A DNA stretch of 7,643 nt. Origin: Alphaproteobacteria bacterium. Lineage in GTDB: Bacteria > Pseudomonadota > Alphaproteobacteria > GCA-2731375. The notes beneath the pieces are model-generated. The model made no database searches. It had not been told where the DNA came from and saw only the letters and a list, made by a program, of their open reading frames with translations. The position numbers and the translations under genes were made by a program. Shown here in pieces: positions 1-5,478 of the stretch. Each line of letters starts with the position of its first letter. Position 1 is the first letter of the stretch. Location of the stretch: positions 1 through 7,643 of the forward strand of contig JANQKO010000512.1 of NCBI GenBank assembly GCA_028281075.1, given 5' to 3'.

Positions 1-1627
1 CCGCCAGCATGCCCATGCAGGCCTCGTGCGCGACGGCGGCCTGCGGCACGCCGAGGCCGCGGAAGGCGCCGGCCGGCGGCGCGTTGGTGAACCAGGCCCG
101 GCCCTCGCTGCGCACGTTGGCGACGGCGTAGGGCCCCATCGCATGCACCGGCACGCGGCCGGCAACGGTCGGGCCCCAGGAGGCGTAAGCGCCGGTGTCG
201 AAGTCGGCCGCGATGTCGGCGGCGACCAGCTTGCCCGCCGTGTCGCAGCCGAAGCGGGCCTCGATACGGGCCGGATGCCGCTTGGTGGTCGCGGCCATGG
301 ATTCCGGCCGCGTGTAGACGCAAGCCACCGGCCGATCCAGCCGCCAGGCCGCGACCGCGACCATGGGCTGCAGCGACTGGTCGAGCTTGCCGCCGAAGCC
401 GCCGCCGCAGGCCGTCGGCACGACGCGCACGGCATCCGGCGCGATGCCCAGGACATGCGCCGCCTCGTCCCGGTCCATATAGGGCGTCTGCGTCGTCACG
501 TGGATCTCGACGCGGTCGCCGACCCGTTCGGCGAAGCCCGCCTCCGGCTCGATATAGGCATGCTCGACGAAGCCGGTCTCCCAGACGCCCGCCGCCACGT
601 GCGCGCAGGCCTCGAGCGCCGATGCCGCGTCACCCGACACGACCCGGCCCGAGGTCAGGAAGTTGCCCGGCCGGTCGGCCTGCACCGGCGGCGCGTCCGG
701 CGCCCGCGCGGCCGCGATCCCGGTCACCGGCGCCAGCGGCGCATACCGGATCGGGATTTCGCCGTCGTCGATGGCCTCGACCGTCGTCCGGTCGCCGACC
801 AGCGCCAGCACCGCCTCGCCGCGATAGCGCACGATGCCGTCGGCGAACACCGGCTGATCCTTCAGGTCAGGATAGATCCCGAAGCTGTTGTTTCCAGGCA
901 CGTCCTCCGCCGTCAGCACCGCCACCAGACCGGACCGTCGGGCGCGCAGGCCGTCCAGGTCGCCGAGCGTGAACCGGGCGCTGGCGTGCGGCGAGCGCAC
1001 GGCGCGCAGCCACAGCGCCTGGTCCGGGATCACGTCGGCGCCGAAATCGGCGTCACCGGTCAGCTTGGCGATGCCGTCGACCCGGCCGACCCGGGCCCCC
1101 ACCACGGCGCCGTGCTCGGCCGCCGGCGGCGGACCGACATCGGCCGCGTCCAGCACCGCCGCGACCACCTTGCGGTAGCCGGTGCAGCGGCACAGCACGC
1201 CGCCCAGCGCATCCATCACCTCCGCCTCGCTCGGCTGCTGCTTGCGGGCCAGCACGTGCGTCGCGGCCGCCAGCATGCCCGACATGCAGATGCCGCACTG
1301 GGCCGCGCCGTGCCGCTGGAAGGCCTGCTGGATCCGGTTCAGCGTGCCGTGCGCCGTCATGCCCTCGACCGAGACCACCATCTTGCCGTCGGCCTGGGCC
1401 GCCGGCACCATGCAGGCGCAGACCTGGGCACCGTCCAGCAGCACCGTGCAGGCGCCGCAGTCGCCCGCATCGCAGCCGACCTTGACGCCAGTGAAGCCGA
1501 ACACGTCGCGCAGCGCGTCGGACAGCCGCTGCAGCGGCGCGATCCGGGCCGTGCGGCGCTGGCTGTTCAGGAACAGCGAGATCTCGACGCGGCCGTCGTC
1601 GTCCGGGATCGCGGCCGCGTCGCTCAT
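1..1627 (-). CDS. Molybdenum hydroxylase, fused [2Fe-2S] and molybdopterin-binding subunit (C-terminus outside the window)
   Basis: This is the catalytic subunit of a xanthine-dehydrogenase-family hydroxylase, an enzyme class that inserts water-derived oxygen into N-heterocycles or aldehydes. It starts at ATG 1627 and stays open for 542 codons to the window edge. Residues 1-160 form a plant-type [2Fe-2S] domain with C52, C57, C60, C72 followed by the second [2Fe-2S] domain with C111, C114, C146, C148. The molybdopterin domain begins near GRVDG at 181-185. It shows Q380, the CGGGFGGK loop at 407-414 and PPAGAFRGLGVPQ at 517-529, with the family arginine R523. These are xanthine-dehydrogenase-like; the CO dehydrogenase AYRCSFR loop is absent. 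Fusion of the Fe-S and Mo parts is as in E. coli XdhD (about 950 residues), so roughly the last 400 residues, including the catalytic glutamate, would lie beyond base 1. The start overlaps the stop of the FAD subunit gene (ATGA), with AGAGG 7 bases upstream, implying translational coupling. The substrate cannot be told; hypoxanthine, xanthine or another N-heterocycle are candidates. Confidence 0.9.
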   Translation of the reverse strand, partial: MSDAAAIPDDDGRVEISLFLNSQRRTARIAPLQRLSDALRDVFGFTGVKVGCDAGDCGACTVLLDGAQVCACMVPAAQADGKMVVSVEGMTAHGTLNRIQQAFQRHGAAQCGICMSGMLAAATHVLARKQQPSEAEVMDALGGVLCRCTGYRKVVAAVLDAADVGPPPAAEHGAVVGARVGRVDGIAKLTGDADFGADVIPDQALWLRAVRSPHASARFTLGDLDGLRARRSGLVAVLTAEDVPGNNSFGIYPDLKDQPVFADGIVRYRGEAVLALVGDRTTVEAIDDGEIPIRYAPLAPVTGIAAARAPDAPPVQADRPGNFLTSGRVVSGDAASALEACAHVAAGVWETGFVEHAYIEPEAGFAERVGDRVEIHVTTQTPYMDRDEAAHVLGIAPDAVRVVPTACGGGFGGKLDQSLQPMVAVAAWRLDRPVACVYTRPESMAATTKRHPARIEARFGCDTAGKLVAADIAADFDTGAYASWGPTVAGRVPVHAMGPYAVANVRSEGRAWFTNAPPAGAFRGLGVPQAAVAHEACMGMLA

Positions 1628-2460
1628 GCCGCCGCCTCTGCCAGCAGCCGCCGCACCAGCGTCAATGCCGCGTCGTGCCGGTAGGCGGCCGTGCCCCGGC
1701 AATCGCCGATCGGCGACAGCGCCGCCAGATGCGCCTCGGCAACCAGGTTTTCCACCGGTATATCAATCGATTGTCCGACCAGGCTCCGTTCAAGCTCGAA
1801 CAAGCGGCAGGCCACCTCCGAACAGGCGCCGACGGCGAGCCGCGCCGTCGTCACCCGCCGGTCGGCGTCGAGCGCGATGACGCCCGCCACCATGACGATC
1901 GAGATCACCAGATAGCGCCGGCTGCCGAGCTTCAGGAAATGCCCGCGCGCGCCGGCGACGGGCTTGGGCACGATGATCGCGGTCACGAGTTGGTCGGCCG
2001 CCCGCCGCGTCCGCCGGCTGCCGGTGATGAAATCGGCCAGCGGCAGCGCGCTCACGCCCGCCGGCCCCGACAGCTCGACACGGGCGTCCAGCGTCAGCAG
2101 CGGCGGCACGCCGTCGGCCGCCGGCGAGGCGTTGCAGATATTGCCGGCGACGGTGCCCATGTTCTGGACCTGCATGCCGCCGACCTCCCGCGCCGCCCGT
2201 TTCAGGCCGTCGAAGCAGGCCGGCAGCCCGGCCTCGATCAGGTCGGTCCATGTCGTGGTCGCGCCGATGCGCCAGTGGTCGCCGGCATCGTCGATGCCGC
2301 GCAACGCCTCGATGGCGCTGATGTCCAGCACGTCGTCGTCCAGCGCCTTGCCGACGCGGGCGGGGTAGAAGTCGGTGCCGCCGGCGATCACCGTCAGGTC
2401 GCCCGCGGCCAGCGCCGCGACGGCGTCGGCTACCGCTGTCGGACGGACATACCGGCCCAT
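1624..2460 (-). CDS. Molybdenum hydroxylase FAD-binding subunit (XdhB/CoxM/YgfM type)
   Basis: This encodes a 278-residue FAD subunit, which passes electrons from the Fe-S clusters of the hydroxylase to an external acceptor. The PCMH-type FAD domain is visible: the pyrophosphate-binding IAGGTD at residues 25-30, and NMGTVAGNICNASPAAD at about 100-116, matching the family signature for flavin binding. A CO-dehydrogenase-flavoprotein-like C-terminal domain runs from about residue 155. There is no cysteine-rich insertion for an extra [4Fe-4S] cluster. The length is close to E. coli YgfM (about 260). I chose ATG 2460, which puts the family's tyrosine-x-arginine-proline near residue 4 and has GGGGA 11 bases upstream. 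ATG 2478 in the same frame, giving 284 residues, is a possible alternative. The frame is open further up to 2625, but the promoter at 2506-2535 argues against a start there. The gene is first in its operon, and its TGA overlaps the start of the Mo subunit gene. Confidence 0.9.
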   Translation of the reverse strand: MGRYVRPTAVADAVAALAAGDLTVIAGGTDFYPARVGKALDDDVLDISAIEALRGIDDAGDHWRIGATTTWTDLIEAGLPACFDGLKRAAREVGGMQVQNMGTVAGNICNASPAADGVPPLLTLDARVELSGPAGVSALPLADFITGSRRTRRAADQLVTAIIVPKPVAGARGHFLKLGSRRYLVISIVMVAGVIALDADRRVTTARLAVGACSEVACRLFELERSLVGQSIDIPVENLVAEAHLAALSPIGDCRGTAAYRHDAALTLVRRLLAEAAA

Positions 2461-2505
2461 GACGCGCTCGATCCCCATGCCGTGAATTTGTTTGTGTACA
2501 TATGA

Positions 2506-2535
2506 ATTTTGCGGGCCAGCGGCCCCGGCTGTCAA
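2506..2535 (-). promoter_or_regulatory. Sigma-70-like promoter for the molybdenum hydroxylase operon
   Basis: On the minus strand there is a perfect TTGACA at 2535-2530, an 18-base spacer, and CAAAAT at 2511-2506 (4 of 6 to TATAAT). The expected transcript start is near 2499, giving a leader of about 20 or 40 bases to the ATG at 2478 or 2460. The spacer contains a perfect dyad, GGGCC-AGC-GGCCC at 2513-2525, a plausible site for a repressor or activator. The call comes from motif match and position only. Confidence 0.55.
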
Positions 2536-2574
2536 GGATGGCGGGTGGCCCCGTGTCCGGATATTGACACCGGG

Positions 2575-2590
2575 TTTGCGCTGGCTCAAA
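2575..2590. promoter_or_regulatory. Imperfect dyad in the divergent spacer, possible operator
   Basis: TTTGCGC-TG-GCTCAAA is a 7-base inverted repeat with a single mismatched pair and a 2-base centre. It lies between the minus-strand promoter at 2506-2535 and the plus-strand gene starting at 2707, in a locally AT-richer stretch that also holds a plus-strand TTGACA at 2564-2569 and TAAAAT at 2597-2602. Those two boxes are 27 bases apart, too far to pair as a standard promoter. The dyad has the size of a dimeric regulator site, but no regulator gene is visible. Confidence 0.25.
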
Positions 2591-2706
2591 GCGTCATAAA
2601 ATCTTAACCCTCTACAAATAGACACGCCATTAACGGACCGTTACATGTGCGGCCGGGACATGACCGCGCCGCCATCGGGTCGCCGTCACGGGGGTTATGC
2701 CAGCAG

Positions 2707-2916
2707 ATGGGCCGCGTCATCACCAACGCGCGCGATTACGATGCGGCGTTACGCGAACTGATCGATCTCAGGTTCGAACGCCGGCCGGCCGACGGCGCGG
2801 CGATCGCCCGCCTCGAAACCGCGATCTACGATTACGTCCGACAGCGCCCGCGGGCCGCGCCGGCATGCGACGCGGTCAGCCCGCGTCAAGAAGCGACAGC
2901 ATATCGTCAAGGGTGA
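2707..2916 (+). CDS. Small protein resembling the N-terminus of HigA-like antitoxins
   Basis: This 69-codon plus-strand gene is the only one on that strand that looks real. ATG 2707 is preceded by GGGGG at 2690-2694. An in-frame ATG at 2647 would add 20 residues, but those look random. Residues 1-47 (ITNARDYDAAL near the start, ending ...LETAIYDYVRQR) have the helical pattern and spacing of the region before the helix-turn-helix in HigA/Xre-type antitoxins: a DYDAAL-like motif, a short acidic loop, then an LE-x-I-x-DY helix. No helix-turn-helix follows. The remaining 22 residues are rich in alanine, arginine and proline and look non-homologous. The last 41 bases overlap the 3' end of the reductase gene on the other strand. 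No toxin gene lies beside it. It may be an orphan small protein or a truncated remnant. The resemblance is from memory of the family pattern, not a search. Confidence 0.45.
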   Translation: MGRVITNARDYDAALRELIDLRFERRPADGAAIARLETAIYDYVRQRPRAAPACDAVSPRQEATAYRQG

Positions 2917-4189
2917 CGAGCTTGCGGCGCGGCGCCGGGTCGGCCGCGGCGGCCGTCTCGGCGGCGTCGATGCGCTTCCAGTCCCGATAGCCGACACGGC
3001 GGACGCCGCGCGCGTCCAGGTGTGATTCCAGCGCCGCGCGGCCGGGCTTGTCGCTGCCCGAACCGTGATCCTCGACGATCTGCGCCGCCGCGGCCTGGCC
3101 GTCCGGGCGGTTGGTGGCGATGGTTCCGGTCGGGCCGCGCTTGGCCCAGCCAACGGCATAGAGCCCGTCGGCGATCCGGCCGTCCTCGTTGACGAAGCGG
3201 CCCTCGCGTTCATCGAAGGCCACACCTTCAATGCCGCTCGAGCGGTAGCCGATGGCCGGGATCACCAGGCCGCATTCGACCTCGAAGAACTCGCCCGTGC
3301 CGACGGCGCGGCCGTCCGCGACCCGGGTGCGTTCCAGCCGCAGCCCCTCGACCCGGTCGCCGCCCAGCACCTCGACCGGCGCGGCATAGAACTCGAAATG
3401 CACCCGCTTCGGCAGCGCGTTCCGGTCGCGTTCGGTGAATTCCTTCAGCGTCGCCAGGTTGCGCGCCTTCAGCCGCGCGTCCCGGTCCGACAGGCCGGGA
3501 TCGTCGACCGCGTCCGGCAGCACGGCGGCGTCGATCACGGGCACGCAGTCCGCCAGCTTGCCCATCTCGCGCAGCTCGACATTGGTGAACTTGGCCTCGA
3601 CCGGCCCGCGCCGGCCGAACATGTAGACATCCGTCACCGACCCGGCCTGCACCGCGTCCAGCGCGTAGTCGACGATATCCGACGTCGCCATCTCGGCGCG
3701 GGTCTTGACCAGCACCCGGGCGACGTCGATCGCCACGTTGCCGTTGCCGATCACCGCCACCGCCGGGGTGTCGAGGTCCGGGTCCAGGTCCTGGAAATCG
3801 GGATGGCCGTTGTACCAGCCGACGAACGCGGCCGAGCCGATGACGCCGGCCTTGTCGCTGCCGGGAATGCCGAGCGGCCGGTCCAGCGGCGCGCCCACCG
3901 CCAGCACGACGGCGTCATACATCGTCCGCAGTTCGTCCAGGCCGACGTCGCGGCCGACCTCGACATTGCCGAAATAGCGCACCGCCGGCTGCGCGGCCGT
4001 CTTGTCGTAATTGCGCTGGACGTTCTTGGTGGTCTGGTGGTCCGGCGCGACGCCGTAGCGGATCAGGCCGAACGGCGCCGGCAGGCGCTCGATGATGTCA
4101 ATGGCACAATCGGCGTCGCTCTTTACCAGAGCTTCGGCCGTATAGAACGCCGCCGGTCCCGAGCCGACGATGGCTACGCTGATGGAAAT
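2876..4189 (-). CDS. fprA: Ferredoxin-NADP+ reductase, FprA/adrenodoxin reductase family, probable ATT start
   Basis: This cytosolic FAD enzyme moves electrons between ferredoxin and NADP(H). The 437 residues match mycobacterial FprA in order and length. There is a dinucleotide motif GSGPAA at 9-14 for FAD, then RYGVAPDH at 44-51 and RYFGNVEVG at about 71-79. GNGNVA at 148-153 binds NADP, and GRRGP at 192-196 has the arginine pair expected to grip the 2'-phosphate. GWAKRGPTG at 347-355 is the conserved C-terminal FAD loop. Between the upstream in-frame TGA (4216-4214) and GTG 3982 there is no ATG, GTG or TTG. Starting at GTG 3982 (residue 70) would delete the FAD motif. ATT 4189-4187 lies 7 bases after GGGAGG and gives an N-terminus of the same length as FprA, so it is the preferred start. 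The alternatives are a sequencing error (ATG read as ATT) or another near-cognate codon. The gene follows korAB at a 262-base distance, so it may accept or supply electrons for KorAB. It overlaps a small convergent gene at its 3' end. Confidence 0.9.
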   Translation of the reverse strand: MSISVAIVGSGPAAFYTAEALVKSDADCAIDIIERLPAPFGLIRYGVAPDHQTTKNVQRNYDKTAAQPAVRYFGNVEVGRDVGLDELRTMYDAVVLAVGAPLDRPLGIPGSDKAGVIGSAAFVGWYNGHPDFQDLDPDLDTPAVAVIGNGNVAIDVARVLVKTRAEMATSDIVDYALDAVQAGSVTDVYMFGRRGPVEAKFTNVELREMGKLADCVPVIDAAVLPDAVDDPGLSDRDARLKARNLATLKEFTERDRNALPKRVHFEFYAAPVEVLGGDRVEGLRLERTRVADGRAVGTGEFFEVECGLVIPAIGYRSSGIEGVAFDEREGRFVNEDGRIADGLYAVGWAKRGPTGTIATNRPDGQAAAAQIVEDHGSGSDKPGRAALESHLDARGVRRVGYRDWKRIDAAETAAAADPAPRRKLVTLDDMLSLLDAG

Positions 4190-4196
4190 CGGACTG

Positions 4197-4202
4197 CCTC
4201 CC
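4197..4202 (-). promoter_or_regulatory. Strong ribosome binding site that fixes the fprA start
   Basis: The minus strand reads GGGAGG (within AGGGAGGC), 7 bases before an ATT codon at 4189-4187. It is one of the strongest Shine-Dalgarno matches in the window, and its spacing is optimal for that codon. It supports initiation at ATT rather than at GTG 3982, which lies inside the conserved FAD domain. Confidence 0.7.
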
Positions 4203-4311
4203 TGCTGCCGGTTTCACTTTGTCGTTCTTTACCGCGATGGCGACATCCGCGCGCGGCTTGACCCCGGACCGGGACACGTACACGGCATGTCGCTGATCAG
4301 CAATCGATGGC

Positions 4312-4421
4312 CCATCCTTCGAGGCTCCGCTTCGCTCCGCACCTCAGGATGAGGTTGTTAACTGATATCAATCTAACACCTCATGCTGAGGAGCCGGCGA
4401 AGCCGGCGTCTCGAAGCATGC
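4312..4421. repeat. Long imperfect inverted repeat (REP-like intergenic element)
   Basis: Two 44-base arms, 4312-4355 and 4378-4421, are inverted copies separated by a 22-base AT-rich loop. The outer block (CATCCTTCGAG against CATGCTTCGAG) and the inner block (CCTCAGGATGAGGT against CCTCAGCATGAGGT) are well conserved. The middle has drifted and needs a one-base shift to align. The right arm contains its own hairpin, GCCGGC-GAA-GCCGGC at 4393-4407. The CCTCA-x-x-ATGAGG and TTCGAG blocks are typical of dispersed palindromic repeats in alphaproteobacterial intergenic regions. Here it sits 30 bases past the korB stop and could act as a terminator or 3' end stabiliser, uncoupling korAB from fprA. 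No run of T follows, so a classical intrinsic terminator is not shown. Confidence 0.8.
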
Positions 4422-4451
4422 GACATCGGTCTCCGTCATGGGGATCGGGTG

Positions 4452-5477
4452 CTAAGCATCCACCGTCCAGGTATGGCCGGACCGCAGCAGGTCATTGAGG
4501 CTGGGGAGCGGGCCCTTGGCCCTGGCCGCCGCGGCCTGCTCGGCGACCGCGGCCTCGTAGGTCGGGGCCGGATCGCAGTAGAGCACGCCGACCGCCACCG
4601 GCTGCGGCGGCTCGAGCCGGCAGAGCAGGCCGGCCAGCGTCCGGTTGGTCTCGTCATGCACCAGCAGGTCGGCCTCGCCGACGCCGTTCTCGCCGATCGT
4701 GACGATTTCCAGCTCGACGGCGCCCGGCTTCATGCGCAGGCCCTTGTCGCGCGCCTTGCCGAAGATCAGCGGCTGGCCGTGCTCGACATGGATCTGCATG
4801 TCCTGGGCGACCGCCTTCTCGGTGAAGTCGCTGAAGGCACCGTCGTTATAGACGATGCAGTTCTGGAAGATCTCCACGAAGGACGTGCCCTTGTGCGCGT
4901 GCGCGCGGGCCAGTACGCCCGGCAGGTGCTTCTGCTGCGTGTCGATCGAGCGGGCGACGAACCGGGCGCCGGCGCCCAGCGCGAACTGGGTCGCGGAGAC
5001 CGGCCGGTCGACCGAGCCCATCGGCGTCGATGGCGAGCGCGTGCCGACCCGCGAGGTCGGCGAATACTGGCCCTTGGTCAGGCCGTAGATCTCGTTGTTG
5101 AACAGCAGAAGCTGCAGATCGACGTTGCGGCGCAGCAGGTGCAGCATGTGGTTGCCGCCGATCGACAGGCCGTCGCCGTCGCCGGTCACGACCCAGACGT
5201 CGAGTTCCGGATTGGACAGCTTGACGCCGGTGGCGAAGGCCGGCGCGCGGCCATGGATGGTGTGGAAGCCGTAGGTCGACATGTAGTAGGGAAAGCGCGC
5301 GGCGCAGCCGATGCCCGAGATGAACACCGTGTTCTCGCGCGTCGCCCCGATATCGGACAGCGACTTCTGCACGGCCTTGGTGATGGCGTAGTCGCCGCAG
5401 CCGGGGCACCAGCGGATCTCCTGGTCCGACGCGAAATCCTTCGGCGACAGCTTCTCGACACTTGTCGGCGCGTTCAT
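4452..5477 (-). CDS. korB: 2-oxoglutarate:ferredoxin oxidoreductase, beta subunit
   Basis: This 341-residue subunit binds thiamine diphosphate and one [4Fe-4S] cluster. With KorA it decarboxylates a 2-oxoacid with CoA and reduces ferredoxin. WCPGCGD (C24, C27), GIGC (C58) and C207 supply the four expected cluster ligands. GDGDGLSIGGNH at 99-110 and NNEIYGLTKGQYSPTS at 127-142 form the thiamine diphosphate/Mg2+ motif and are typical of the two-subunit KorB type. There is no fused ferredoxin domain. The length is close to M. tuberculosis KorB (about 370). ATG 5477 begins one base after the korA stop, and GGAGG within the last korA codons serves as its ribosome binding site, so the subunits are translationally coupled. 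Substrate choice is inferred from family resemblance; pyruvate or a branched 2-oxoacid cannot be excluded. Confidence 0.95.
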   Translation of the reverse strand: MNAPTSVEKLSPKDFASDQEIRWCPGCGDYAITKAVQKSLSDIGATRENTVFISGIGCAARFPYYMSTYGFHTIHGRAPAFATGVKLSNPELDVWVVTGDGDGLSIGGNHMLHLLRRNVDLQLLLFNNEIYGLTKGQYSPTSRVGTRSPSTPMGSVDRPVSATQFALGAGARFVARSIDTQQKHLPGVLARAHAHKGTSFVEIFQNCIVYNDGAFSDFTEKAVAQDMQIHVEHGQPLIFGKARDKGLRMKPGAVELEIVTIGENGVGEADLLVHDETNRTLAGLLCRLEPPQPVAVGVLYCDPAPTYEAAVAEQAAAARAKGPLPSLNDLLRSGHTWTVDA

Positions 5478-5478
5478 C

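Noticed and set aside
1..1627. Identification of the Mo subunit as CO dehydrogenase CoxL
   Set aside because: The AYRCSFR active-site loop is absent; the aligned loop is GAFRGLGVPQ, and the Fe-S domain is fused to the Mo domain.
26..1684. Long open frame on the plus strand (about 550 codons) opposite the molybdenum hydroxylase
   Set aside because: Its product is arginine-, histidine- and alanine-rich without motifs. It is the antisense shadow of a GC-rich gene whose minus-strand protein has all family signatures.
2876..3982. GTG 3982 as the start of the reductase
   Set aside because: It would remove 69 residues including the GSGPAA FAD-binding motif, which is encoded in the same frame with no interruption.
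3065..4261. Plus-strand open frame of about 400 codons opposite fprA
   Set aside because: No recognisable protein features; the opposite frame encodes a full FprA-type reductase.
4098..4283. Minus-strand 61-codon frame overlapping the fprA start
   Set aside because: Out of frame with fprA and without recognisable features. A frameshift joining it to fprA would give an N-terminus much longer than in homologues.
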